Shown one piece after another: positions 17,300-26,531 of a stretch of DNA of 64,000 bases. The notes beneath the pieces were generated by a model. It was not told where the DNA came from, made no database searches, and worked only from the letters and a program-made list of their open reading frames with translations. Numbering within the stretch: the first letter of the stretch is position 1; each line of letters starts with the position of its first letter. This DNA comes from Methylomarinum sp. Ch1-1. Lineage in GTDB: Bacteria > Pseudomonadota > Gammaproteobacteria > Methylococcales > Methylomonadaceae. The stretch covers positions 1,736,001 through 1,800,000 of the forward strand of contig NZ_CP157743.1 of NCBI RefSeq assembly GCF_030717995.2. The letters are read 5' to 3'. The position numbers and the translations under genes are program-made.

Positions 17300-17833
17300 A
17301 TGCACAAGCAACTTATCGTAGACAAGATCGCAGGTATTTTGGAATCAACTGAGGATTCCTATTCTGAAAAATTGACTGAAATGCTGGATCAGGCGAACCG
17401 GGTCTTTATTTCGGGAGCCGGTCGTTCGAAGCTAGTCGGTAATTTCTTCGCGATGCGTTTAATGCATGGCGGTTATGATGTCAGCGTCGTCGGCGAGATC
17501 GTAACGCCTAGCATTAAAGCCGGTGATCTGCTGATCATTATTTCCGGCTCGGGTGAGACAGAACAATTGATTGCATTCACTAAAAGGGCAAAAGATATCG
17601 GCGCTAAAATCATGCTGATTTCTGCTAAAAGTGATTCAACCATTGGCGACCTGGCGGACGGCGTATTCCAAATTGGCAAAGCTGAACAATATGAAAAAGT
17701 GAAAGGCATGCCAATGGGTACGGTATTTGAACTGTCTACCCTGTTCTTCCTGGAGGCGACCGTTTCTCATATCATCCATGAGAAAGGCATTGAGGAAGAG
17801 ATCATGCGTAGCAGACACGCAAATCTGGAATAA
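17300..17833 (+). CDS. phi: 6-phospho-3-hexuloisomerase, copy 2
   Basis: SIS-domain isomerase converting hexulose 6-phosphate to fructose 6-phosphate; 177 residues, same length as copy 1. It keeps FISGAGRSKLVGNFFAMRLMHGG, LIIISGSGETEQLI, VKGMPMGTVFELSTL and the EEEIMRSRHANLE tail. Substitutions relative to copy 1 are concentrated in the first 35 residues and around residues 90-115. Transketolase begins 114 bases downstream after a hairpin. Confidence 0.95.
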   Translation: MHKQLIVDKIAGILESTEDSYSEKLTEMLDQANRVFISGAGRSKLVGNFFAMRLMHGGYDVSVVGEIVTPSIKAGDLLIIISGSGETEQLIAFTKRAKDIGAKIMLISAKSDSTIGDLADGVFQIGKAEQYEKVKGMPMGTVFELSTLFFLEATVSHIIHEKGIEEEIMRSRHANLE

Positions 17834-17839
17834 TGCAGA

Positions 17840-17866
17840 AAAACGGGCGGTTAATCCGCCCGTTAT
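17840..17866 (+). terminator. Hairpin after phi copy 2
   Basis: AAACGGGCGG, TTAA, TCCGCCCGTT: same stem core as the copy 1 terminator but without a long T-run, so it may only partly stop transcription and let some reads continue into transketolase. Confidence 0.65.
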
Positions 17867-17947
17867 GTTTGTATCAAATCACCGATCGTAAGCATTACGA
17901 TTCCTCAGAAGAATTCATAGTTAACAAATTATAGTAAGGAGAAGAAT

Positions 17948-19960
17948 ATGCCTTCGCGCCGAGAATTAGCGAACGCCATACGCGTTTTAAGCATGGATGC
18001 TGTTCAAAAAGCAAATTCAGGTCACCCGGGTGCGCCCATGGGGATGGCCGATATCGCTGAAGTATTGTGGAACGATTACATGGACCACAATCCGGCCAAT
18101 CCAAAATGGCCAGGTCGTGACCGTTTCGTATTATCGAACGGCCATGGTTCCATGTTGGTTTACTCATTGTTGCACCTGACCGGTTACGATTTACCGATTG
18201 AGGAGTTGAAAAACTTCCGTCAATTACATTCTAAAACACCGGGTCACCCTGAGTATGGGTACGCGCCGGGCGTGGAAACCACAACTGGACCTTTAGGTCA
18301 GGGCATCACTAATGCCGTCGGTATGGCGTTAGCGGAACGAACGCTGGCGGGTCAGTTCAACCGTCCAGGTCATACGATCGTAGATAACTACACCTATGTG
18401 TTTTTAGGCGACGGTTGTTTGATGGAAGGTATTTCTCACGAAGCCTGTTCATTAGCCGGTTCAATGAAGCTGGGCAAACTGATCGCTTTCTATGACGACA
18501 ACAACATCTCCATCGATGGTGAAGTTCGCGGCGAGCACGGTGTCCCAGGTTGGTTCATGGACGACACGCCTAAGCGTTTCGAAGCTTACGGCTGGCACGT
18601 TATCCCCGTTGTCGACGGTCATGACGCGGATGCCGTGAAAGCGGCCATCGAAGAAGCGCGTTCAGTCACCGACAAGCCTTCTATTATCTGCTGTCAGACT
18701 ACAATCGGTTGGGGCTCGCCTAACAAACAAGGTAAGGAAGATTGTCACGGCGCCGCATTGGGCGAAGATGAATGTGCCTTGGTTCGGGTAACGATCGGCT
18801 GGCCGCATGAGGCCTTCGAAGTGCCAAAAGAAATTTACGAGGGTTGGGATGCCAATGACAGTGGCGCTAAGAAAGAAGCCGAATGGAATGAGGCGTTTGA
18901 AAAATACCGCAGCGAATACCCTGAATTAGCGGCTGAATTCGAACGCCGCGTCGCAGGTGACTTGCCAAACGACTGGCAGGAAAAAGCCAACGCCTTCATC
19001 GCCGAAGTGAACAGCAAGGCCGAAAATATCGCAAGCCGCAAAGCGTCGCAAAACACTCTGAACGGTTTTGGACCTGTTCTGCCTGAGTTGTTGGGTGGTT
19101 CGGCTGACTTGGCGGGTTCCAACCTGACAATTTGGTCAGGTTGTAAGGACGTCAATGCGCCGGGCCATGATGGCAACTACGTGTACTACGGTGTGCGTGA
19201 GTTCGGTATGTCCGCGATGATGAACGGTGAAGCGCTGTATGGCGGCTTTATCCCTTATGGCGCGACTTTCGAAATGTTCTCTGAATATGCCCGTAACGCA
19301 TTGCGTATGGCGGCATTGATGAAAATTCGCAATATCTTCGTCTATACTCATGACTCTATCGGTCTGGGTGAAGACGGTCCGACTCACCAACCTGTCGAGC
19401 AAACTGCTACACTGCGCATGATTCCAAACATGGCCGTTTGGCGTCCTTGTGATGCGGTTGAATCGGCGGTTTCTTGGAAGTCTGCGATTGAACGCGTCGA
19501 TGGTCCTTCGACATTGATTTTCTCTCGCCAAGGTCTGCCGCACATCGAGCGCAGCCAAGATCAAATTGATGCGATCACTCGTGGCGGTTATGTGTTAAGA
19601 GACTGTGACGGACAGGCTGATGCCATCATCATCGCAACCGGCTCGGAAGTCGATCTGGCAGTCAAGGCGGCAGAGCAATTAACGGCTAAAGGTAAGAAAA
19701 TTCGCGTCGTTTCCATGCCTTCTACTAACGTCTTTGATGCTCAAGATCAATCATACCGCGATTCTGTATTGCCGCCTGCCGTGACTCAGCGCGTTTCCGT
19801 TGAAGCGGGCTGCACTGACGGTTGGTGGAAATATGTTGGCAGCAATGGAAAAGTCGTAGGTCTGGATCACTTCGGTGAGTCGGCTCCTGCGGGCGAACTG
19901 TTTAAAGAGTTCGGTTTCACTGTTGACAACGTAGTCGCAAACGTAGAAGCGGTGCTTTAA
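17948..19960 (+). CDS. tkt: transketolase
   Basis: Thiamine-diphosphate enzyme moving two-carbon units between ketose and aldose phosphates; needed to regenerate ribulose 5-phosphate in the RuMP cycle. The 670-residue protein has full transketolase length. Visible motifs: [18 protein letters not shown] near residue 23, [19 protein letters not shown] near residue 98, the ThDP motif [13 protein letters not shown]...DDNNIS near residues 155-185, the PYR domain [19 protein letters not shown] near residue 462, and a C-terminal domain beginning [34 protein letters not shown] precedes the start. It sits directly after the second hps-phi pair. Confidence 0.96.
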   Translation: MPSRRELANAIRVLSMDAVQKANSGHPGAPMGMADIAEVLWNDYMDHNPANPKWPGRDRFVLSNGHGSMLVYSLLHLTGYDLPIEELKNFRQLHSKTPGHPEYGYAPGVETTTGPLGQGITNAVGMALAERTLAGQFNRPGHTIVDNYTYVFLGDGCLMEGISHEACSLAGSMKLGKLIAFYDDNNISIDGEVRGEHGVPGWFMDDTPKRFEAYGWHVIPVVDGHDADAVKAAIEEARSVTDKPSIICCQTTIGWGSPNKQGKEDCHGAALGEDECALVRVTIGWPHEAFEVPKEIYEGWDANDSGAKKEAEWNEAFEKYRSEYPELAAEFERRVAGDLPNDWQEKANAFIAEVNSKAENIASRKASQNTLNGFGPVLPELLGGSADLAGSNLTIWSGCKDVNAPGHDGNYVYYGVREFGMSAMMNGEALYGGFIPYGATFEMFSEYARNALRMAALMKIRNIFVYTHDSIGLGEDGPTHQPVEQTATLRMIPNMAVWRPCDAVESAVSWKSAIERVDGPSTLIFSRQGLPHIERSQDQIDAITRGGYVLRDCDGQADAIIIATGSEVDLAVKAAEQLTAKGKKIRVVSMPSTNVFDAQDQSYRDSVLPPAVTQRVSVEAGCTDGWWKYVGSNGKVVGLDHFGESAPAGELFKEFGFTVDNVVANVEAVL

Positions 19961-19993
19961 TATAAAAGGAATTTAGCCATTCCATTTAACGAA

Positions 19994-20042
19994 GAGACCC
20001 CTTATACTAGGACTCACTTTTTGATGAATCCGGCGGGGTCTC
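19994..20042 (+). terminator. Weak inverted repeat after transketolase
   Basis: GAGACCCC pairs with GGGGTCTC across a 33-base loop that includes CACTTTTTG. It may be a transcript-end structure; the large loop lowers confidence. Confidence 0.35.
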
Positions 20043-20071
20043 AACCGCTCCTGAATGACGCATAGGTGAAC

Positions 20072-20752
20072 ATGGTGAAAAACTATAACTTTAAAAAGGC
20101 TGTTTTGGCGGCAATGCTTTTGGCGAGTCCATTAGCTGGCGCTGAAACACAATATCCAGCATCCGATTTCAAACCTCAGGTTCTGTACAGCGATGCCGAA
20201 TACGAGCATGCTGAATCGGCGCCGGCTGCGGCTCCCGCAAAAAAAGCGGAAGTCGATCCCAGATTCCCGGCAGCAAACTTCGAGCCTAAAGTGGTTTACA
20301 AGGATAGTGATTATAAGCATAAAAAAGATGTTGTCGCGGCGCCTAAAACAAGCGCGGCTCCGTCTGCATCTGTCAGCAGCAGCGAAGCTGCGCCAACTGG
20401 CCAAGCAGCGGAAGAAGGCTCTGACAATACTATGCTGTTCGGTTTGATTGCGCTGGCTGCAGTAGGCTTTTACTTCTTCAGAAAAGGTTCTGCTGGACAG
20501 CCAAAAGCAGCAGCGGGTGCAGTAGCCGCGAGATCTGCTTATGCCGGCGAAGAAGGCGGCCTGACAGGGGTCGCCAAATATCTGGCGGAGAAAGAAGAAA
20601 AAAGCACGGGTGTTGCTAAATATCTGGCCAGTAAAGAGGAAAAACCAGCCACGGGTGTAGCCAAATACATGGCGAAACAAGTGGTTGCTGCAAGACAAGC
20701 CGCCGCTGAAAAAGCGACCGGTGTTGAAAAATACTTGCGCAATAAAGGCTAA
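20072..20752 (+). CDS. TGVAKYL-repeat protein 2, membrane-anchored (unknown function)
   Basis: I do not recognise a known family. I start at the ATG at 20072 (226 residues) because AGGTGA lies 6 bases upstream; a GTG at 20066 would add two residues. Residues below count from the GTG. An N-terminal signal peptide (KKAVLAAMLLASPLAGAET) is followed by two copies of a periplasmic repeat, YPASDFKPQVLYSDAEYEH near 30 and FPAANFEPKVVYKDSDYKH near 67. After an Ala/Ser/Pro linker comes one membrane span (NTMLFGLIALAAVGFYFF, 121-138) with a positive RK end. The C-terminal part carries four motifs, TGVAKYL, TGVAKYL, TGVAKYM and TGVEKYL, starting near 167, 181, 196 and 218. Predicted topology puts the motifs in the cytoplasm. 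The TGVEKYLRNKG tail parallels TGVEKYLRNRA of the 13357 protein. Confidence 0.85.
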   Translation: MVKNYNFKKAVLAAMLLASPLAGAETQYPASDFKPQVLYSDAEYEHAESAPAAAPAKKAEVDPRFPAANFEPKVVYKDSDYKHKKDVVAAPKTSAAPSASVSSSEAAPTGQAAEEGSDNTMLFGLIALAAVGFYFFRKGSAGQPKAAAGAVAARSAYAGEEGGLTGVAKYLAEKEEKSTGVAKYLASKEEKPATGVAKYMAKQVVAARQAAAEKATGVEKYLRNKG

Positions 20753-20770
20753 ACAGCCCTTATGACATGT

Positions 20771-20813
20771 TAATACGGAGTCTTAGGGATAGGGCTCCGT
20801 ATTTTATTCAGAA
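20771..20813 (+). terminator. Terminator after repeat protein 2
   Basis: AATACGGAG pairs with CTCCGTATT, followed by TTATT. The stem is interrupted by an 11-base loop and lies 20 bases after the stop codon. Confidence 0.65.
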
Positions 20814-21129
20814 TTATGCAAAGTGGACGGAGCGGGTTTTAACTAGAAGCTTACTGAACGCCTCCGTAACTGAGAGTGATGACATTGCGTCTCATCGGGC
20901 CAAGCGTTCTGGCTGATTAATATAGATGTTAGTGTGGTCGCCAAGTCATAGTCAGGTTATCTTCCGGACTAAACGATCTTCCCATCATCTGTTCAATTCT
21001 AGGGAATTTAGAGTTGCATCGCTAGCCTTCCGAACCACATACAAAAATATGCAATGCCGACTTTCGTAATTTAATTTATGATAGTCCGTTAACAAATTTT
21101 TTTATCAATCAAATAAAGGTACCATCATT
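20814..21129 (+). other. Intergenic leader of transaldolase
   Basis: About 316 bases with no gene or repeat family recognised. AT-rich sequence near 21060-21110 probably contains the tal promoter, but I cannot assign boxes with confidence. AAAGGTACCATCATT before the ATG provides the ribosome-binding site. Confidence 0.4.
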
Positions 21130-22116
21130 ATGGCAAAAAATTTACTTGAACAACTTAGTGAAATGACCGTAGTTGTGGCTGATACCGGTGATCTTGAAGC
21201 CATTGAGACATTTAAACCACGTGATGCCACCACTAACCCTTCGTTGATTACCGCGGCCGCTCAAATGCCACAGTATCAAAGCATTGTCGATGATACTCTG
21301 AAAGGAGCGAGAGAATCACTGGGCGCCGCTGCCTCGGCAGATGAAGTCGCGACATTGGCCTTCGACCGTTTGGCGGTATCATTCGGCCTGAAAATTCTGG
21401 AAATCATTCCAGGCCGTGTTTCCACTGAAGTTGACGCCAGACTGTCTTTTGACACCGAAGGCACCGTCGCCAAAGGTCGTGAAATTATCGCCCAATATGA
21501 AGCGAAAGGCGTTTCTAAAGAACGAATTTTGATTAAAATCGCTTCCACTTGGGAAGGTATTAAAGCCGCTGAAATTCTGGAAAAAGAAGGCATACACTGT
21601 AACTTGACGCTGTTATTCGGTTTGCACCAAGCGATTGCTTGCGCCGAGGCCGGCGTGACCCTGATTTCTCCTTTCGTGGGTCGTATTCTGGACTGGTACA
21701 AGAAAGATACCGGACGCGATTCATATCCTGCGCCTGAAGATCCAGGTGTTCTGTCTGTCACCGAGGTTTACAACTATTACAAGAAATTTGGTTATAAAAC
21801 CGAAGTTATGGGAGCGAGCTTCCGTAATATCGGTGAAATCACCGAATTGGCCGGTTGCGATCTGTTGACTATTTCTCCTGCGTTGTTAGCGGAATTACAA
21901 TCATCTGAAGGTGAGTTGGTGCGCAAACTTGACCCTGCTAAAGCCGCCGAGCAAAGCATCGAAAAAATCTCTATCGATAAAGATACTTTCGAAAAAATGC
22001 ATGCCGACAACCGTATGGCGACCGACAAGCTGTCTGAAGGTATCGATGGCTTCGCCAAGGCGTTGGTATCCTTGGAACAAATGTTGAAGGATCGTTTAGC
22101 AACGTTGGAAGCTTAA
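21130..22116 (+). CDS. tal: transaldolase
   Basis: Transfers a dihydroxyacetone unit between sugar phosphates; part of RuMP acceptor regeneration. The 328-residue protein belongs to the TalB subfamily: [23 protein letters not shown] near residue 17, [14 protein letters not shown] near residue 97, [15 protein letters not shown] with the Schiff-base lysine near residue 137, and [35 protein letters not shown]. Length and motifs are complete. A Rho-independent hairpin separates it from the aldolase gene, so the two may be expressed separately or by read-through. Confidence 0.96.
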   Translation: MAKNLLEQLSEMTVVVADTGDLEAIETFKPRDATTNPSLITAAAQMPQYQSIVDDTLKGARESLGAAASADEVATLAFDRLAVSFGLKILEIIPGRVSTEVDARLSFDTEGTVAKGREIIAQYEAKGVSKERILIKIASTWEGIKAAEILEKEGIHCNLTLLFGLHQAIACAEAGVTLISPFVGRILDWYKKDTGRDSYPAPEDPGVLSVTEVYNYYKKFGYKTEVMGASFRNIGEITELAGCDLLTISPALLAELQSSEGELVRKLDPAKAAEQSIEKISIDKDTFEKMHADNRMATDKLSEGIDGFAKALVSLEQMLKDRLATLEA

Positions 22117-22184
22117 TTAATCTAAATGGTATGCGGGGTGGACAGTTGATTGTTTGAATCCCAGCGCAATTATTGTTTAGTCAT

Positions 22185-22225
22185 ACACCGCTCTTGAATG
22201 CTGTTTAAGAGCGGTGTTACTTTTT
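22185..22225 (+). terminator. Rho-independent terminator between tal and fba
   Basis: ACACCGCTCTT, an 11-base loop, AAGAGCGGTGT, then TACTTTTT. A perfect 11-bp stem about 70 bases after tal and 18 bases before the fba start, so it may act as an attenuator for fba. Confidence 0.8.
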
Positions 22226-22243
22226 AAATCAGGACCTAAATCA

Positions 22244-23323
22244 ATGGCACAAAAAATTTTAGACATCGTCAAGCCAGGCGTTGTGACCGGCGAAGACGTA
22301 CAAAAAGTTTTCGAATTCTGTAAACAAAACAAATGTGCGTTGCCAGCAGTAAACTGCATCAGCACCGACACGATCAACGCCGTGTTGGAAGCCGCCGCGA
22401 AGGTGAAATCCCCGGTTATCATCCAGTTTTCCAATGGCGGTGCGGCGTTCTTTGCAGGTAAGGGTTTACCTGTTGAAGGGCAGCGCAGCTCTATCTTGGG
22501 GGCAATTTCCGGGGCAAAACATGTGCACAATATGGCTGAGCACTACGGTGTTCCCGTTATTTTGCATACCGATCATGCGGCGAAAAAATTATTGCCATGG
22601 ATCGACGGATTGTTAGATGCCGGCGAAAAACATTTTGCCGAAACCGGTAAGCCCTTGTTCAGCTCTCACATGCTGGATCTTTCCGAAGAAAGTCTGGAAG
22701 AAAACATCGAGACTTGCGCAAAATATTTGGAGCGCATGTCGAAAATGGATATGACCCTGGAAATCGAACTGGGTTGTACCGGCGGTGAAGAAGACGGCGT
22801 TGATAATACCGATATGGATCATTCCCTGTTGTATACGCAACCGGAAGAAGTCGCTTATGCTTACGAGGAATTAAGCAAGGTCAGCCCGCGTTTCACCATT
22901 GCCGCTTCTTTCGGTAACGTTCATGGTGTCTACAAACCGGGTAATGTAAAACTGACGCCGACTATCCTGAGAGATTCTCAGACTTATGTTTCCGAGAAAT
23001 ACGGTGTCCCGACCAATACCCTGAATTTCGTTTTCCACGGTGGTTCCGGCTCTTCCGCCGAAGAAATCAAGGAATCGATCAGCTATGGGGTCATCAAAAT
23101 GAACATTGATACCGATACCCAATGGGCGACTTGGGAAGGTGTGAAGAACTACTACAAGAAAAACGAAGCCTATCTGCAAGGCCAAATCGGCAACCCGGAT
23201 GGCGCCGATAGCCCCAACAAGAAATATTATGATCCACGCGCTTGGCAACGCGCCGGCCAAGTTGGCATGGTGACGCGTTTGGAACAGGCTTTCAAAGAAC
23301 TGAATGCGGTTGATATTTTATAA
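22244..23323 (+). CDS. fba: fructose-bisphosphate aldolase, class II
   Basis: Zinc-dependent aldolase interconverting fructose 1,6-bisphosphate with dihydroxyacetone phosphate and glyceraldehyde 3-phosphate; related enzymes also act on sedoheptulose bisphosphate. I choose the ATG at 22244, giving MAQKILDIVKPGVVTGEDV and 359 residues, the length of E. coli FbaA. The 22214 frame start falls inside the terminator stem. Motifs: AVNCISTDTINAVLEAA, VILHTDHAAKKLLPWIDG (zinc ligand His and catalytic Asp near residue 107), LEIELGCTGGEEDGVDN, FGNVHGVYKPGNV, and VFHGGSGSS. AGGACC precedes the start. Confidence 0.95.
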   Translation: MAQKILDIVKPGVVTGEDVQKVFEFCKQNKCALPAVNCISTDTINAVLEAAAKVKSPVIIQFSNGGAAFFAGKGLPVEGQRSSILGAISGAKHVHNMAEHYGVPVILHTDHAAKKLLPWIDGLLDAGEKHFAETGKPLFSSHMLDLSEESLEENIETCAKYLERMSKMDMTLEIELGCTGGEEDGVDNTDMDHSLLYTQPEEVAYAYEELSKVSPRFTIAASFGNVHGVYKPGNVKLTPTILRDSQTYVSEKYGVPTNTLNFVFHGGSGSSAEEIKESISYGVIKMNIDTDTQWATWEGVKNYYKKNEAYLQGQIGNPDGADSPNKKYYDPRAWQRAGQVGMVTRLEQAFKELNAVDIL

Positions 23324-23344
23324 GCCGTTTAAGTTGATAAAGCC

Positions 23345-23379
23345 AAGGCCGATTCGTTCGAATCGGCCTTTTTTTTTGC
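23345..23379 (+). terminator. Rho-independent terminator after fba
   Basis: AAGGCCGATTCG, TTCGAATCGGCCTT and a run of eight or more T: a strong hairpin 22 bases after the stop codon. Confidence 0.93.
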
Positions 23380-23535
23380 TTGTCGTTCGGGCAACTCTAG
23401 CCCGTCAGAGCTGTGCGCTTTAGTTGCGAGAGGTGGTCGACAACGATCAATGCATGATGAGCGTGTCTTAGTTATAAGGTAACTATTCAGTATAAAAATG
23501 CTTTTACTGTCAGTTACTTGCTCCAGAAGATGCCG

Positions 23536-23608
23536 TTCACCCTGCACCTAAATAAACGAAGATGATTTATCGCAGCCATTAGCCTATGGAATTTAGGTGC
23601 TGGGTCAA
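23536..23608. repeat. Family C hairpin in the left half of the chimeric element
   Basis: TTCACCCTGCACCTAAAT to ATTTAGGTGCTGGGTCAA, 73 bp, between TGCCG and TATGTCC, the same relative site as in the A2 copy at 15821. Confidence 0.85.
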
Positions 23609-23739
23609 TATGTCCCTATAGGCTTGGATGCGACATCCCTGTCGCATACACTTCTTCCACAAGCAATTGATAGTAAAAGAAATATTTTCTCAGTATCTTT
23701 CAGGGTTTAGGGAGTAGACCATTGATTTCTCGGGACGCG

Positions 23740-23812
23740 TTCACCCAGCACTTAAATAAACGACGATTATAAATCATTGCCAATAGTCTATGGTATTTAG
23801 GTGCTGGGTGAA
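23740..23812. repeat. Family C hairpin in the right half of the chimeric element
   Basis: TTCACCCAGCACTTAAAT to TATTTAGGTGCTGGGTGAA, 73 bp, between GACGCG and TACATCC; uninterrupted family A copies read GACGCGTGAATACATCC there. Confidence 0.85.
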
Positions 23813-24051
23813 TACATCCATGTAAGCTCTGGCTGCAACGTCCTGTTGCAGACAGCCCGATAAATCAATAGCCTACTCCCTCTGATAAAAATACGCTGAA
23901 TAATTACGTTATAAGAAAACTACTGCAGTCCGGCAAAGAATTGGTGTACAGTGTCTAAAGATGATTATCGGGCGGAAGCCGATCCATTCCAGTAAACAGC
24001 AGGGGCTATTCGGAAAGATGCGGCCTGCCTTATTTACGGAGCGCAAATAGT

Positions 24052-25506
24052 ATGTCAGCCTTTGAACATTATCATCCCTCCCAATATTCTCCTTACATCG
24101 GCGGACATTTTCAACTGACGCCGCATGCCTTAGATGTGTTCAGCCCTTACAGCGGCAAACCGGTTTATAAAACCTATCTTGCCGGTCCCGACGAATTCGA
24201 AATCGCGCTACAGGCCGCCTGTTCGGCGAAAACGGTCATGCAGGATTTTCCGGTTTATCATCGTTATCGGGTTCTGATGCAGATAGCGGAAGCCATCTCG
24301 GCGCATCGCGAACAGTTTGCGACGATCATGGCGAGGGAGGCCGGCAAGCCGTTAAAAACCGCCTTTGTCGAGATAGACCGGGCGGTACAGACCTTTCAGA
24401 TAGCGGCCGAAGAAGCCAAGCGTCTGCCCGGAGAACTGCTGAGTATCGATTGGCATCCCTCCGGGGCCGGTAAGGACGCCATCGTCAAATATTTTCCGAT
24501 TGGTATCGTCGCGGCGATCACCCCGTTTAATTTTCCGCTCAATCTGGTCGCGCATAAAATCGCTCCGGCCATTGCCGCCGGTTGTCCGATCGTCTTGAAG
24601 CCGGCTTCGAAGACGCCGATCAGCGCCCTGTTATTGGCCAAGATCATCGATCAAACCGATTTGCCAACGGGGGCCTTGTCGGTGTTGCCCATGGATCGTC
24701 AGACCGGCAATCAGCTGGTGACCGATGAACGCTTTGATCTGCTCAGTTTCACCGGTTCGTCGGAAGTCGGTTGGGAAATGAAACAACGCGCCGGTAAGAA
24801 GAGGGTGGTGCTGGAGTTGGGCGGCAACGCGGCGCTGGTCGTCGATCAGGATGCCGACCTACAGACTGCGGTCGCTAAAGCCGTCAAAGGCGGATTCGGC
24901 TATGCCGGCCAATCCTGTATTCACACCCAACGCATCTATGTCGAGGCATCGCGCTTTGACGACTTTGTCGCCTTGTTTCGGGATCGTATCAATGATCTGG
25001 TCATCGGCGATCCTGAATCGGCCGAAACCGATATGTCGGTGATGATCAACGAACAGCATGCCACGAGAATCGAAGCCTGGGTCAATGAAGCGGTCGCGGC
25101 CGGGGCGACCTTGATCGCCGGCGGCAATCGCGACTGCGCTTTATATGCGCCCACGGTATTGACCAACACTGACAAACAGATGAAAATCTGCGCACAAGAA
25201 GCCTTTGCTCCTGTCGTCGTGATCGAACCTTTCTCCGACTTCAAGCAGGCCATAGCCGCGGTAAATGATTCCGAATTCGGTCTGCAGGCCGGTATTTTTA
25301 CCTTCGACAGCCGTAAGATATATTATGCCTTTCATCATCTCCGGGTCGGTGGGGTGATCATCAATGAGACGCCGACCTTTCGGGCCGATCATATGCCTTA
25401 TGGTGGGATCAAGGATTCCGGTCTCGGCAGGGAAGGCCCCAGATATGCGTTGTTGGATATGCTGGAGCCGAAGGTGTTGGTCATGGATCACAATCAGACC
25501 TTGTAG
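24052..25506 (+). CDS. NAD(P)-dependent aldehyde dehydrogenase
   Basis: Oxidises an aldehyde to the acid with NAD(P)+. The 484-residue protein is a full-length aldehyde dehydrogenase: ITPFNFPLNLVAHKIAPAIAAGCP near residue 153, LLSFTGSSEVGWEM near residue 228, VLELGGNAA with the general-base Glu near residue 254, and YAGQSCIHTQRIYV with catalytic Cys near residue 288. The substrate is not evident; glyceraldehyde 3-phosphate, lactaldehyde and semialdehyde dehydrogenases share these motifs. Position after aldolase and before fructose bisphosphatase suggests central carbon or aldehyde detoxification, which is only contextual. GGAGCGCAAATAGT precedes the ATG. Confidence 0.88.
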   Translation: MSAFEHYHPSQYSPYIGGHFQLTPHALDVFSPYSGKPVYKTYLAGPDEFEIALQAACSAKTVMQDFPVYHRYRVLMQIAEAISAHREQFATIMAREAGKPLKTAFVEIDRAVQTFQIAAEEAKRLPGELLSIDWHPSGAGKDAIVKYFPIGIVAAITPFNFPLNLVAHKIAPAIAAGCPIVLKPASKTPISALLLAKIIDQTDLPTGALSVLPMDRQTGNQLVTDERFDLLSFTGSSEVGWEMKQRAGKKRVVLELGGNAALVVDQDADLQTAVAKAVKGGFGYAGQSCIHTQRIYVEASRFDDFVALFRDRINDLVIGDPESAETDMSVMINEQHATRIEAWVNEAVAAGATLIAGGNRDCALYAPTVLTNTDKQMKICAQEAFAPVVVIEPFSDFKQAIAAVNDSEFGLQAGIFTFDSRKIYYAFHHLRVGGVIINETPTFRADHMPYGGIKDSGLGREGPRYALLDMLEPKVLVMDHNQTL

Positions 25507-25559
25507 CTTAGGATATGGCCGACAATTACGTCCTTTTTTGCTTGATGTTTGCTTAGAAG

Positions 25560-26300
25560 CAGGTTCGGGCGTTCGGTTTCCCGGTGTCGGCGGCAGGCAC
25601 AGCAGCCGACATCCGTGAGATGAAGCAAGCGCACCTTGTTTCGATGCGCTTCACGCTGTTCGACACATCCGAAGGCAAGGCTTCATTGGCATGCGACCGT
25701 AGGGTGGATTCGCCGCCAGGCAATCCGCCTGGATACGCACAATGGCCAATTTTGCCCCTGGCGGGGTTTTGGCGGCTTGCTTCGCGAAGCCGCCCTACGT
25801 TGGCGGATCCGCTGCGCTTGATCCGCCCTACCGGTGCGGGTAGGGTAGGGTGTGCTGACGATAGGAAGCGCATCGGTTTCGATGCGCTTCACGCTGTTCG
25901 ACGCATCCGAAGGCAAGGCTACATTGGCATGCGACCGTAGGGTGGATTCGCCGCCAGGCAATCCGCCTGGATACGCACAATGGCCAATTTTGCCCCTGGC
26001 GGGTTGTGGCGGCTTGCTTCGCGAAGCCGCCCTACGTTGGCGGATCCACTGCGCTTGATCCGCCTCACGGATGTGAGTAGGGTGTGCTGACGATAGGAAG
26101 CGCACCGGTTTCGATGCGCTTCACGCTGTTCGACACATCCGAAGGCAAGACGCTGCTTTGCGTAGGAGCGCCGCCCTCGACGCGAAAAGCAAGTAGTCCG
26201 CATCGCTTGCGAAATGCGGGTCAACGAGGTCCTGAACGATTCAACCGTGACTAGAGTAAGTTAAGCGTTCGGGGCGGGTTAAATAACCCGCCCCGCCCAG
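25560..26300. repeat. REP-type block with an approximately 235-bp tandem duplication
   Basis: The segment starting TCGATGCGCTTCACGCTGTT recurs at about 25641, 25879 and 26111 (spacings 238 and 232). Each unit contains GTAGGGTGGATTCGCCGCC, GGCGGCTTGCTTCGCGAAG and GGCGGATCC palindromes. Short frames on both strands are repeat shadows. A REP-like GGGGCGGGTTAAATAACCC palindrome lies near 26270-26295. Confidence 0.85.
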
Positions 26301-26531
26301 AGGGCATCCCTACCGCCGACATCCTCGCCAAACACTGAGCAGGCCAGGGTTTTTAACCCCGGCCTGAATCTTTCAATCCACTGCCAAACTAAAAACCAAA
26401 ACGTTCAACGGTGTTGGGTCAGGTATTTTTTAATGGGGGAGCCTGAGTTCAACCAATCGCGCTGAAAACCATCAGAAAAATCGTGTAAACTGTCGATCTT
26501 TGCTAATAAATCTGACGGAGACAGCAGCGAG
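26301..26531 (+). other. Leader region of fbp
   Basis: Contains AGGCCAGGGTTTTTAACCCCGGCCT (26340-26365), a hairpin without a T-run, and a B-like fragment GCCGACATCCTCGCCAAACA at 26315. The fbp ribosome-binding site is GACGGAGACAGCAGCGAG. No clear promoter boxes. Confidence 0.4.

Larger units (their letters stand above)
23479..23907. mobile_element. Chimeric A2/A miniature element with two nested C hairpins
   Basis: Bounded by GTAACTATTCAG and CTGAATAATTAC with exact 8-bp duplications GTTATAAG (23471-23478 and 23908-23915). The left half is A2-type and the right half is family A, joined at TTTTCTCAGTATCTTTCAGGG. C hairpins sit at 23536-23608 and 23740-23812. The whole 429-bp composite is bordered by one target duplication, so it appears to have moved or formed as a unit. 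Confidence 0.88.

Noticed and set aside
25553-26224. Several 60-140 codon frames on both strands
   Set aside because: They repeat with the 235-bp tandem unit and are mirror images of palindromes.
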